Source: Labrenzia sp. R4_2
GTDB lineage: Bacteria; Pseudomonadota; Alphaproteobacteria; Rhizobiales; Stappiaceae
DNA: 64,000 nucleotides
Assembly (NCBI RefSeq): GCF_017743865.1
Contig: NZ_JAGHRJ010000002.1
Coordinates: forward strand, 434,001 to 498,000
Reading direction: 5' to 3'
Below the pieces are notes generated by a model. That model saw only the letters and a list, made by a program, of their open reading frames with translations, made no database searches and was not told the origin of the DNA. The position numbers and the translations under genes were made by a program. Shown piece by piece: positions 34,448 to 42,994 of this stretch (its first letter is position 1; each line of letters opens with the position of its first letter).

Positions 34448-34930
34448 ATGGCAACGCAGACAGCGAACAACCGCCGGATTGACAGCCTGTTGGCGGAGTA
34501 TGGCGAAAGCCACCAGAACGCGACCAACAAGTTCATTCACTGGATTTGTGTTCCCGTGATCGTCTGGACTGTCACCGCCCTGCTTTGGAGCCTGCCGGTT
34601 CCGTCATGGTTCATTGCAGTGCCGTTTCTCAACTGGTCGACGTTGGTGATCGCGCTGGCGACGCTCTACTACCTGACCCTCTCCGTTCCACTTGCCTTTG
34701 GCATGGCTATCATCGGGGCAATTTGCTCCGCCATCAACGCCAGCTACGGCCTACCGCTGCCGCTCTGGCAAACAGCGCTGGCGGTGTTCGTAGTCGCATG
34801 GATCGGTCAGTTCATCGGGCACAAGATCGAGGGCAAGAAACCATCCTTTTTCAAGGACATCCAATTCCTGCTGATCGGACCGGCATGGCTCCTGCATTTT
34901 TTGTATCGCAAGGCCGGGATCAAATACTGA
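34448..34930 (+). CDS. Mpo1-like (DUF962) integral membrane protein
   Basis: A 160-residue protein of the Mpo1/YGL010w family, whose yeast member is an iron-dependent dioxygenase in alpha-oxidation of 2-hydroxy fatty acids. Family-conserved histidines lie in ESHQNATNKFIHWICVP, and in IGQFIGHKIEGKKPSFFKDI and PAWLLHFLY. Four hydrophobic helices surround them. GGGAGG precedes the ATG. A bacterial role in fatty-acid shortening is inferred from the family; the palindromic site upstream suggests it is regulated. Confidence 0.85.
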   Translation: MATQTANNRRIDSLLAEYGESHQNATNKFIHWICVPVIVWTVTALLWSLPVPSWFIAVPFLNWSTLVIALATLYYLTLSVPLAFGMAIIGAICSAINASYGLPLPLWQTALAVFVVAWIGQFIGHKIEGKKPSFFKDIQFLLIGPAWLLHFLYRKAGIKY

Positions 34931-34947
34931 CGCGAGCGCGTTTCAGG

Positions 34948-36015
34948 CTAGCACGAGCGCTCGGAAGGCTGCGTAACAGACAGCATCTCTGACGCTTCGG
35001 CTGCACGTATAGCAGGCCGCCCTCTCAAACGCTCACCGAGCCAGGCGAAGTCTTCACTGTCGGCACGGCGCAGAGACAAGTCCCGCTCCGGCATCATCGG
35101 AACAATGCCACCATCCGTTTGTGCACCAACGGCAAATCGGAACGCATAACCAGGTGTCAGACCCATCCGCAGGTCCGAGATGACCACCTTGCCGTCCACG
35201 AGTTCCGCGCGATTGAATCCGCGACTGAACCAATCGAGCTTTTGATAGGCGTCCGAGTTTTGAACGCAGGCAACGAGTTCAGGATGGCGCGAATGAGTGT
35301 AAATCTCCGGCTCCTGATCCCCGTCAAAGAGCGACAGGTAAAGGTTTTGATAGCGGTCTTCATCGAGACCGATCACTTTCCAAAGCGCAATATTAAACGG
35401 CGCTGCGATTGCGAAGATCTTTTCGGGAACCTCTCCCTGGCTGGCGAAAATCTGCTCCGCTCTTTGCTCGACATAGGCTTGAATTCCGACCGACAACAGC
35501 ATGTACGCGCTGGTCGCAACCAAAACGCCGCCGACCCACCGCCCGAATCTCTGGGTCCAGTCGCTTTTGAAAAACGCCCAAACCACGACAAACAGGAGCG
35601 GCAGCGAGTAGACCGGATCGATGATGAACACCGATCCGACACCTACGGGATCTGGATAAATCGGCCAGAAAATGCGGGTGCCATAGACCGTCATCGCGTC
35701 GATCATCGCGTGGGTCGCGAAACACAGATAAACCGTCAGGTAGGTCAGCCAGCGATGGTCTCTCAAGCCCCTAAAGAGGCGAACGAGCAGCTCCCCGAAA
35801 ACCGGTGCCGCAAGCGCATGAACAAACACGGAGTGCGTCCATCCACGGTGATAGACAAAGCTGTCGACTGGGTCGGCGAACGGGATCAGGACATCCAGGT
35901 CCGGCACGGTCCCCAATAGGCCGCCAACAAGCGCTGCTTTCCTTGGACCGATTTTCTTGCCAAGACACGCCGTTGAAACAGCTGCGCCCAGTACGAATTG
36001 GGTGATTGAATCCAT
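34948..36015 (-). CDS. YdjM-like membrane-bound metal-dependent hydrolase (DUF457)
   Basis: A 355-residue membrane protein with N-terminal MDSITQFVLGAAVSTACLG and the family motifs LGTVPDLDVLIPF, VYHRGWTHSVFVHALAAP and CFATHAMIDAMTVYGT. The His and Asp residues in these are thought to bind a metal. The N-terminal 200 residues carry the helices and a C-terminal 130-residue soluble part follows. The family is poorly characterised. It is convergent with the Mpo1-like gene and stands alone. Confidence 0.85.
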   Translation of the reverse strand: MDSITQFVLGAAVSTACLGKKIGPRKAALVGGLLGTVPDLDVLIPFADPVDSFVYHRGWTHSVFVHALAAPVFGELLVRLFRGLRDHRWLTYLTVYLCFATHAMIDAMTVYGTRIFWPIYPDPVGVGSVFIIDPVYSLPLLFVVVWAFFKSDWTQRFGRWVGGVLVATSAYMLLSVGIQAYVEQRAEQIFASQGEVPEKIFAIAAPFNIALWKVIGLDEDRYQNLYLSLFDGDQEPEIYTHSRHPELVACVQNSDAYQKLDWFSRGFNRAELVDGKVVISDLRMGLTPGYAFRFAVGAQTDGGIVPMMPERDLSLRRADSEDFAWLGERLRGRPAIRAAEASEMLSVTQPSERSC

Positions 36016-36424
36016 GAAGGGGTCCGGATGGCCTGAGCGGTCGTTGGTGGTTTTACGATAAGTGGGTCAATAGTTTGCCCATGCAAGTAGTACGTAGCGC
36101 ATTGCACAAAAGATCACGTTAGGCGCACACTGTGGTCTGGCAAATGATTGTATCGTTGCTAAGGACGGGCACCCGGCGCGCCGCCCTTCTTGCTCTCGTT
36201 AAGGCAGGGCAACCGAGAACATCAATGAGACCGTAGTTCATTTGATCAATGGATCTGCCCTTCGTTTCAGCGGAATAAAAACCAGCAATTCGACGGAAAA
36301 CAGCTGCGTACCGTTAGGTATTTGCCAACCCTTTACATGTAAAAAATGACATGAGCGTTTTAGTTGCGTTATTACATTACATCCATTTAAAATTTAGAAC
36401 GCGATCCAAGAGCCGGAAAGCAGC
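36016..36424. other. 409-bp intergenic gap with palindrome TTTACATGTAAA
   Basis: A perfect 12-bp palindrome lies at 36332-36343, about 80 bp before the GGDEF gene, in AT-rich sequence that looks like a promoter. No convincing small gene or RNA was seen. Dyads such as this could be operator sites for the tandem GGDEF genes. Confidence 0.45.
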
Positions 36425-37657
36425 ATGACACTGGATACGCCGACACTACTGATCGCATTGGCAGCTGCGGAATTTGCAAGTGCGCTGATTTTGCTGGCGT
36501 TTCTTGTGAGTTTGAAGAAAGCCAACCGGGCAACACGCTTGGCATTTGCAATCTATGCACCTGCCATGTTCTTGGTTGCGTGTGGAACTGTTCTCGTTGC
36601 CTTCCGGTCTGAGGTCTCAGCATTCTGGAGCATCACGTTTGCTAACGCTCTGGTCTTGCTCGGCTTTGCTTTGCGCCCGGAAGCCATTGCGGTTTTTTAT
36701 GGACGTCCGGTACGGGGCTGGATGCTACTTGCAGCCCTCAGTGGCTGGTTGGTCATTTGCTTAGTTCCAAACTTTTTTGGCTCGTTTTCAATCCGGCTGA
36801 TTTTCGTCCAATCGATGCTTCTAGCAGCCGCAATGTACTCCGTATGGCGTGTTTTCAGGTTAAACGCGGAACACCTGTCATCGGTAAGGTTGTTCACGAT
36901 CGGCAGTTTTCTCGAAGCATCCGCCTACCTGATGACGATTGGAAGCCAACTCATCTACCAACACGAATCCCTTAAGGTCTTTGCAAATCCCATACAACCA
37001 CTGGCCTATTTGGTGCTGTTGATGGTGGCGATTGTCATTGTGTCGGCCTCCTTTGTCGCGATGGCCATTGAACGCATCCAGGTCCGGTTTGAAAAGCAGG
37101 CCTTGACCGACAGTCTGACAGGTCTTGCAAACAGGCGTGCGTTCATAAAGGCGGCTGAACGCTGGTTCTCATCAACGACCCAAACTCAGGCCTTTACTCT
37201 CATCCTGATCGATATTGATCATTTCAAGTCGATCAACGACCAGTTTGGACATACTGCCGGTGATCGCGTGCTCGCCTCCTTTGGGACTGCCATGAAATCG
37301 ATCTTTCCGCGCGCAATTCCGCCAGGGCGGATCGGCGGTGAGGAATTCGCTGTGCTTTTGCCACAAACTGAAAAAGCAGATGCCGTCCATCTTCTTGGCA
37401 GACTGCGCGAAGTCATTTCGCAATGCGCGATTTGTCCAAAGTCGGACGTTTCGGGAATTACAGTCAGTGCCGGTCTCATCACTGCGACGACAAGCCAAGA
37501 TTTCGAAGAGGCCTTTGATCACGCCGATCAGCTGCTCTACAAAGCCAAAAAAACCGGCCGCAATCGGCATGTCGCTCTGGACAAGACTGCTCCTTCTGAC
37601 GAGCTGACGATAGTGAATTCGCCGAACCAGCCGCGCGGCCTCGTCGCGACCTCATAA
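36425..37657 (+). CDS. Membrane-bound diguanylate cyclase (GGEEF)
   Basis: A 410-residue protein with about six transmembrane helices in residues 8-215 and a GGDEF domain from 225. The domain has DSLTGLANRRAF, LILIDIDHFKSINDQFGH and the active-site loop GGEEF at 304-308, so it should make cyclic-di-GMP from two GTP. No I-site RxxD is present, so product inhibition is not expected. The membrane part has no known sensor-domain name. The next gene has the same layout, so the two look like a duplicated pair. Confidence 0.92.
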   Translation: MTLDTPTLLIALAAAEFASALILLAFLVSLKKANRATRLAFAIYAPAMFLVACGTVLVAFRSEVSAFWSITFANALVLLGFALRPEAIAVFYGRPVRGWMLLAALSGWLVICLVPNFFGSFSIRLIFVQSMLLAAAMYSVWRVFRLNAEHLSSVRLFTIGSFLEASAYLMTIGSQLIYQHESLKVFANPIQPLAYLVLLMVAIVIVSASFVAMAIERIQVRFEKQALTDSLTGLANRRAFIKAAERWFSSTTQTQAFTLILIDIDHFKSINDQFGHTAGDRVLASFGTAMKSIFPRAIPPGRIGGEEFAVLLPQTEKADAVHLLGRLREVISQCAICPKSDVSGITVSAGLITATTSQDFEEAFDHADQLLYKAKKTGRNRHVALDKTAPSDELTIVNSPNQPRGLVATS

Positions 37658-37824
37658 CGCAAAACCTGTAATCCCTTAGAAACAACAGACACGTCGTTTA
37701 AGGCCGCGGAAACTCCCAAAACAACAGTCCTTCGTTAATATTGGCGAGGACATGTGGTGCCCCGTAGTGTATAGATTCGACACCTTCCGTTTTCGTAACA
37801 TTCATTGATTCAGACTTTCCCGCC

Positions 37825-39075
37825 ATGAACCTGGACGTCAAAACTCTCTTTACGGTTGTTACTCTGGCCTATCTGATCGGCGCGGTCGTCATGACTGTTT
37901 TATCGATCGCAATGCGGTCCGCTCCGAAATCCGTTCGGGCCGGTTGGGGGCTTTGGGGAATTTGCCTCTTTTTGTCCGCGGCGGCGGCAATAATGATCAG
38001 TCAACGCGGTGCCATTCCAGATGCGCTCAGTATTATTTTGGCAAACGCCCTCCTGACCATCGGGTTCGGTCTGAGGCCAAGTGCCATTGCACTCTTGAAC
38101 GGCAGAAAGATGCAATACCTGTGGCTGCCGGTCGCAGGAACACTTGGATGGCTGGGCCTTTATGCTTTTGAGTTCTTCCGCGAGGACATTCTTTTGCGGG
38201 TCATTTACATCAACGGCTTTTGCCTGCTCGGGGTCTTGCTCTGTGTCCGGGAAAGCATCCGGTTGAACCATCACAGGGTCAGCAGTTGGTTTCTTACGAT
38301 TGCGTTTTCAATGGATGCTGCCGTCAGGATCAGCCTGATCGGCGCGCATTTGCAAAAACATTACCCGACCCTGCTTGAGTCCTACGAAACTCTGCCTCTG
38401 CAGCTCTGTTTCCTGGCTCTGATCACGGCAATCGTCTTGAAGTTGGTCGGGATCACAATGTCAATCTTCGAGATGCAGCGGCATCAGTATCGGGAAGAAG
38501 CGGAAAAAGATCCGCAAACGGGTTTGCTCAATCAGCGTGGTTTCATGCGCGCCACATCGCAACATCAGGAACAATTGGCCCCGACATCCGCCCCATATGC
38601 GCTGGTCCTGATGGACATTGACGAGCTCAGGCAGATCGAAGAGCGTTATGGTGCAACCATGCGCGACGCCTTGCAAAAACTCTTCGCGAAAATCTCCGGT
38701 TCCACATTGCCCTCAACTGCGGTTGCGGGTCACTTGCCAACCGGCCAGATCGTTGTGTTCATGCCCTTATCCGATGGTGTTGAGGCGAACTCCTACGCGC
38801 GCAGGATTTCGAAAATGCTCGTCACGGAAAGCCAGTCGGCATCAGGTAACAGGTTCTCCGCACGGTTGAGCGCCGGGATTTTTGCGGGCACCGCCGACAC
38901 CGATATTCAGCGTGCGATTGAAATCGCCGGCATTTGCCTGCGCCAAGCGCGGCAAGACGATCACAGCAACATCATGACGCATCACGCGGCAACCGGAGCC
39001 CCAGTTGCGGCGACAAGCGACGAGACACCCTTCGCCCGCCGCCAGAAGCAAGAAGTCTTGGATCCGGCGCAGTAA
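37825..39075 (+). CDS. Membrane protein with degenerate GGDEF domain
   Basis: A 416-residue paralogue of the preceding gene, with the same six-helix membrane region (N-terminal MNLDVKTLFT, FANALVLLG-like segment ILANALLTIGFGLRPSAIAL) and a GGDEF-like domain. The active-site loop is PTGQI at 305-309 instead of GGEEF, and the DxLTGLANRR motif has become DPQTGLLNQR. It probably cannot synthesise cyclic-di-GMP and may act as a receptor or a regulator of its neighbour. The start is supported by position and by alignment with its neighbour. Confidence 0.85.
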   Translation: MNLDVKTLFTVVTLAYLIGAVVMTVLSIAMRSAPKSVRAGWGLWGICLFLSAAAAIMISQRGAIPDALSIILANALLTIGFGLRPSAIALLNGRKMQYLWLPVAGTLGWLGLYAFEFFREDILLRVIYINGFCLLGVLLCVRESIRLNHHRVSSWFLTIAFSMDAAVRISLIGAHLQKHYPTLLESYETLPLQLCFLALITAIVLKLVGITMSIFEMQRHQYREEAEKDPQTGLLNQRGFMRATSQHQEQLAPTSAPYALVLMDIDELRQIEERYGATMRDALQKLFAKISGSTLPSTAVAGHLPTGQIVVFMPLSDGVEANSYARRISKMLVTESQSASGNRFSARLSAGIFAGTADTDIQRAIEIAGICLRQARQDDHSNIMTHHAATGAPVAATSDETPFARRQKQEVLDPAQ

Positions 39076-39106
39076 ACCTCCGACCGTTCGTCACTGCGGC
39101 AGAACG

Positions 39107-39379
39107 TTAGTCGTCCTCGATCTTGATCACCGTGCCGCTGGTTCGATCGACATCGATCTCATAGTCAGCGCCATCAAAGGTCACTTCGACTTCGATCTTG
39201 CTGCGTGAAACATCAATCTCGCGAATAGTGTAACCCTTGTCCTCAAGCTGGGCGGCAATCTCGGACACTTTGGTCCCAAGCATATCGCCCACGGCAACAG
39301 CTGCGAGTGCAGATCCTGCAGCCAACATTACCGCGGTTCCGAGAGCGGCCCCGGCCACCCAACTCTTCATGTTTGTCAT
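39107..39379 (-). CDS. Small secreted PepSY-domain protein
   Basis: A 90-residue exported protein. The signal peptide MTNMKSWVAGAALGTAVMLA ends near SALA|AV; the mature 60 residues form one PepSY-like unit (KGYTIREIDVSRSKIEVEV, DYEIDVDRTSGTVIKIEDD). PepSY units often inhibit peptidases or sense the envelope. Upstream ATG at 39406 adds nine residues before the signal and was rejected; the ATG at 39370 is also possible. Confidence 0.75.
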   Translation of the reverse strand: MTNMKSWVAGAALGTAVMLAAGSALAAVAVGDMLGTKVSEIAAQLEDKGYTIREIDVSRSKIEVEVTFDGADYEIDVDRTSGTVIKIEDD

Positions 39380-39503
39380 ATCCAATATCCCTAATTCTTG
39401 TTTCATCGAAACCTAGAGATGGGGGCTCAATTGCGGCTCCGGGGTGGCGTTTGGATTAAGCTTTGGTCATCTGCCGCACGGGTTGGATCTCGCGTAGAAC
39501 AAG

Positions 39504-39535
39504 AGAAGCCGGTGCAGCTGTCTGCACCGGCTTCT
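39504..39535 (-). terminator. Strong hairpin terminator downstream of the OYE gene
   Basis: AGAAGCCGGTGCAG (39504-39517) is perfectly complementary to CTGCACCGGCTTCT (39522-39535) with a 4-nt loop. On the minus strand TCTTGTTCT follows; it lies 49 bp after the stop of the OYE gene. Confidence 0.85.
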
Positions 39536-39584
39536 TTCGGGCCGCCCTGGATTTTGTGGATGCCGGGCAGCCTGATCTTAATGC

Positions 39585-40694
39585 TTACTCAGCAGCAATT
39601 GCGCTCTCTGCAAGGCTTGGGTAATCCACGTAGCCCTTTTCGCCGCCGCCGTAGAGTGTATCCGGATCCAGTGGGTTGAGCGGGGCGTTCTTTTCAAGAC
39701 GCTCCACGAGGTCAGGGTTGGAGATGAATGGACGGCCAATGGCAACAAGGTCCAGGTTACCGCTGTCGACAGCCGCAATTGCCATGTCACGGTCATAACC
39801 ATTGTTGCCCATCTTGGCGCCGTCAAACAAAGCATAAAGCGCCGCCAAATCACCGCCCTCCGGGACATCCCGCGGTCCACCGGTCTGGCCTTCCACCAGG
39901 TGCAGATAGGCAAGGCGGTAGTCATTCAACAGTTTGATCACATGACTGAAGACCGCCTGTGGGTCACTTTCTGTAATGTTGTTGGCGTTGGAGAACGGGC
40001 TCAAACGGATCCCCACACGGTCCGCACTCCAGGCCCCGGTCACCGCATCGACAACTTCCTTGAGGAAGCGCGTGCGGTTTTCGATGGAGCCTCCGTAATC
40101 GTCTGTGCGCTGATTTGCGCCATCTTTGAGGAACTGGTCAATCAAGTATCCGTTTGCCGCATGGATTTCCACGCCATCGAACCCGGCCGCCTTCGCGTTC
40201 AAGGTTGCTTTCCTGTAGTCTTCAACGATACCGGCGATTTCATCTGTTTCCAGCGCCCGCGGTGTTGTCGTTTCGATAAAGCTGGTGCCGTCAAACGACT
40301 TCGACGCAGCAGAAATTGCGGACGGCGCCACCGGATCAGCGCCACCCGGCTGCAGAACCGGATGGGAAATTCGGCCCACATGCCAAAGCTGGATGACGAT
40401 CTTTCCGCCTTTGGCATGAACCGCGTCTGTGACTTTCTTCCAGCCTTCGATTTGGGCATCGGAATAGATGCCCGGGGTCCAGGCATAGCCCTTGCCCTGC
40501 GGTGAAATCTGCGAAGCCTCAGTGATGATCAAACCGGCTCCTGCGCGCTGCGCGTAATACTTGGCATGAAGCTCATATGGCGCATCATCCTCCGCACGTG
40601 CCCGGTTGCGAGTCAGCGGCGCCATCACGATCCGGTTTTTCAGATCAATCGCACCCGCCTTGGCCGGGGAAAACAGTTTGGTGTCGGACATCAC
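39585..40694 (-). CDS. nemA: Alkene reductase, old yellow enzyme family (NemA-like)
   Basis: A 369-residue FMN enzyme that uses NADPH to reduce activated alkenes and nitro compounds. FMN and active-site elements include LKNRIVMAPLTRNRA, IIQLWHVGRISHP, the GFDGVEIHAANGYLIDQFL barrel segment and the GRPFISNPDLVERL end motif. It lies downstream of and in the same direction as a TetR regulator gene, which ends 101 bp before its start. One operator copy lies in this gap. The pair resembles the nemR-nemA electrophile-response unit of E. coli; the inducer is inferred. Confidence 0.93.
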   Translation of the reverse strand: MMSDTKLFSPAKAGAIDLKNRIVMAPLTRNRARAEDDAPYELHAKYYAQRAGAGLIITEASQISPQGKGYAWTPGIYSDAQIEGWKKVTDAVHAKGGKIVIQLWHVGRISHPVLQPGGADPVAPSAISAASKSFDGTSFIETTTPRALETDEIAGIVEDYRKATLNAKAAGFDGVEIHAANGYLIDQFLKDGANQRTDDYGGSIENRTRFLKEVVDAVTGAWSADRVGIRLSPFSNANNITESDPQAVFSHVIKLLNDYRLAYLHLVEGQTGGPRDVPEGGDLAALYALFDGAKMGNNGYDRDMAIAAVDSGNLDLVAIGRPFISNPDLVERLEKNAPLNPLDPDTLYGGGEKGYVDYPSLAESAIAAE

Positions 40695-40735
40695 GTTTCC
40701 TTTTCAACGATATCGACGGTTGGAACTGACATTTA

Positions 40736-40750
40736 CGGAATGATCAGTCC
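40736..40750 (-). promoter_or_regulatory. TetR operator copy 1 (GGACTGATCATTCCG on minus strand)
   Basis: This matches the motif GGACTG-NN-CANTCCG found twice upstream of the TetR gene. It lies 42 bp before the OYE ATG, in the gap between the two genes, so the reductase may also have its own repressible promoter. Confidence 0.65.
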
Positions 40751-40795
40751 ATATTTAGTCCCAAAACCCCTTCGATGGGATTTGAGACAAATAGG

Positions 40796-41410
40796 TTAGT
40801 CTGGGCTCAGGACAGATTTGGCCTGAGCAAGTATCTTAGCGATCCGTTCAGCCGGGACCCCGGCTTTCCTTAATGCGAGTGTCCCAATGGCCAGCGACGC
40901 ATAGGCACTGGCCTGGTCACGCGCTGTGTCCGGATTGTCCGGATCAATCGCTTTTGCAATGATTTCCTCGATGGACTCCAAGTGACGGCGGCCGATGGTT
41001 GCCACATTCTGATCATGCGGCGCGAGTTCCGTAACGCAATTGATCAACATGCATCCGCGTGACCCGCCCTGCGGATCTGCCAGCGCTTCAACCATTGCCC
41101 CGACGGGATCACTCTCCGCCGTGTCGGCAACATCCTGAAGATTATCTAGGGCCTTTTGAGAATATTGGAGCAAAGCGCGCTGAAACAGCGCCTGCTTGCT
41201 GCCGAACGTCCCGTAGAAACTGGACCTGCTGAGACCCATGGCCTTTGTCAGATCATCAAGTGACGCAGCTTCAAACCCTTTTTGCCAAAAAACGTTGAGC
41301 GCAGTCTCAAGGGCTTTCGTTTCGTCGAATTCCCGCGGCCGCCCCGGCCCCGGCGCACGCCAGCCAGACTTTGGCCCAGCTGCTTTTTGAATGTCTGCTA
41401 TGTCACTCAT
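40796..41410 (-). CDS. TetR/AcrR-family regulator (NemR/AcuR-like)
   Basis: A 204-residue regulator. Residues 28-75 form the HTH (ALETALNVFWQKGFEAASLD, MGLSRSSFYGTFGSKQALF). The ligand half has the RGCMLINC motif with C120 and C125; in related repressors a cysteine in this region reacts with electrophiles and releases DNA. It is upstream of and co-directional with the OYE gene. Two operator copies precede its start, at 12 and 54 bp, so it is presumably autorepressed. Confidence 0.92.
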   Translation of the reverse strand: MSDIADIQKAAGPKSGWRAPGPGRPREFDETKALETALNVFWQKGFEAASLDDLTKAMGLSRSSFYGTFGSKQALFQRALLQYSQKALDNLQDVADTAESDPVGAMVEALADPQGGSRGCMLINCVTELAPHDQNVATIGRRHLESIEEIIAKAIDPDNPDTARDQASAYASLAIGTLALRKAGVPAERIAKILAQAKSVLSPD

Positions 41411-41421
41411 GAACCGGATAT

Positions 41422-41436
41422 GGACTGCTCATTCCG
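41422..41436. promoter_or_regulatory. TetR operator copy 2 (GGACTGCTCATTCCG)
   Basis: The motif lies only 12 bp upstream of the TetR ATG and continues into GGAATTAC. It is almost identical to the reverse-strand copy at 40736, differing at the two central bases. Confidence 0.65.
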
Positions 41437-41463
41437 GAATTACAAGACGCATTAAAAATATTT

Positions 41464-41479
41464 CGGACTGCACAGTCCG
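41464..41479. promoter_or_regulatory. TetR operator copy 3 (CGGACTG-CA-CAGTCCG)
   Basis: This is the most symmetric copy, with perfect 7-bp arms around CA. It lies 54 bp before the TetR start and about 46 bp after the neighbouring binding-protein gene's coordinates begin to its other side, so it may serve the promoter of the TetR gene. Confidence 0.7.
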
Positions 41480-41524
41480 GAAAGAGTATCCGAACTTGGT
41501 ACAGGGCCCTACCCTGACCCCGCC

Positions 41525-42712
41525 CTACATCCGGCACGAGCCAGAATAGGCGTCACCGACATCATCGAAAATCCGGGCGGTGGCCTCCATCTCGTAGAGC
41601 GTGCTTGTCCGGCGCACCCCTTCGACCAAATAGAAGTCCTGGATCGGGAACTGGTTGTCATTGAAACGGAAATCACCACGCACACTCTCAAAGGGCGCTG
41701 CATTCATGGCAGAAATCAGCGTTTCCGTATCCTTGATTCCACCTGTGAGTTCCAGCGAGAAATGAAGAAATTTGGCGGCATCATAGCCTTGGGCCGCATA
41801 AACGGATGGCTGGTAGCCATAGGTCCGCTGAAACTCGCGCATGAAACGCTTGTTAGCCGGATTGTCGAGGTTGGGCGCCCAGGTCGACGCAGACATCAAA
41901 CCTTCAGCAGTCTCGGCCAAGTACGGCAATGAAACGCCATTGATGGTCTTGGCGGACAGGAACGGAATGGCCCCCTTCAGCCCGGAAGTGTGAAACTGGC
42001 GCACCAGCTCAACGCCCATTCCGGACGGCATGAAGGCGTAAATGGCATCTGGGCTGATTTCATCGATCTGAGCAAATTCGCCGGAAAAATCGGTTTGTCC
42101 AAGGCGTGGAAAAAGTTCGCGCGCAATCTGGCCCTTGAAATGCCGCTGGAAGGCGGCAAGCGCATCGCGGGCGGCCTCATAGTCCGGCGCGATCGTGACC
42201 ACCCTCTGATAGCCCTTCAAGCTTGCAAAGCGGCCCATTGTTTCATGCACCTGATCATCTTGCGACGCAGTTGAATAGAAATACCTACTGCAGGTCCGTC
42301 CGGCGATTGGCGCCGGTCCGGAACTGGTTCCGATGAACAGAGTTCGGCTGCGCACAACTGGATCATGTACCGCCAGCATCACTCTGGAAAAATTGACGCC
42401 AACCAGCACATCAATGCCGTTGACTTCGATGAGCTCTGTAACCTTTTCAACGGCGTAATCAGGATCCAGCTTGTCGTCAGTGATAAGGACGTTTGTTTCC
42501 AGGCCGCCGAGCGCGCCGTTCGATTGATTGACAGCGAGCATGAAGCCATCGCGCATATGCTCCCCGTAAATCGCCGCCGGCCCCGACAAGGTCGCCATGA
42601 AGCCAACCGTCAATTTGGGTGTTTCCTGCGCATATCCGGGAACAGCGGCCAGGAAGGCGCTGCAGAGCACTGCTCCGGCCAGGCGTTTGAACCGCGCGCG
42701 CACATTTTTCAT
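41525..42712 (-). CDS. Leu/Ile/Val-type periplasmic binding protein (Peripla_BP_6)
   Basis: A 395-residue exported binding protein with the signal peptide ending near VPGYA|QE and LTVGFMATLSGPAAIYGEH, typical of branched-chain amino acid or amide ABC importers. Later motifs are VGVNFSRVMLAVHDPVV, FIGTSSGPAPIAG and YGYQPSVYAAQGYDAAKFL. No permease or ATPase gene is nearby; it is another orphan binding protein. It is upstream of no clear operon and ends near the TetR operators. Confidence 0.88.
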   Translation of the reverse strand: MKNVRARFKRLAGAVLCSAFLAAVPGYAQETPKLTVGFMATLSGPAAIYGEHMRDGFMLAVNQSNGALGGLETNVLITDDKLDPDYAVEKVTELIEVNGIDVLVGVNFSRVMLAVHDPVVRSRTLFIGTSSGPAPIAGRTCSRYFYSTASQDDQVHETMGRFASLKGYQRVVTIAPDYEAARDALAAFQRHFKGQIARELFPRLGQTDFSGEFAQIDEISPDAIYAFMPSGMGVELVRQFHTSGLKGAIPFLSAKTINGVSLPYLAETAEGLMSASTWAPNLDNPANKRFMREFQRTYGYQPSVYAAQGYDAAKFLHFSLELTGGIKDTETLISAMNAAPFESVRGDFRFNDNQFPIQDFYLVEGVRRTSTLYEMEATARIFDDVGDAYSGSCRM

Positions 42713-42994
42713 CGTGTTTTGCCCATTCCTGACATGACCTCAGCGCCTGAGAAGATGGACAGATTGCCCGATCAAGCACCACTCACCCGGCGACCAGTGT
42801 GCCAGCCACAGGTTATGTATTTGCAAACGCCTCGAACCTTTTGGGGTTGCAACCCATCGCGAGAATTGCCGGAAATTTCCGCAGAGCCGCCGCAATCCAG
42901 CCCGCATGACGGCGCATTGGCCGGGCTTATTGGGCACGTCTCCAACATGGCGATCGCTCCGCGCGTGCCAAACCGCAAACTCATGGAGGGCTCT

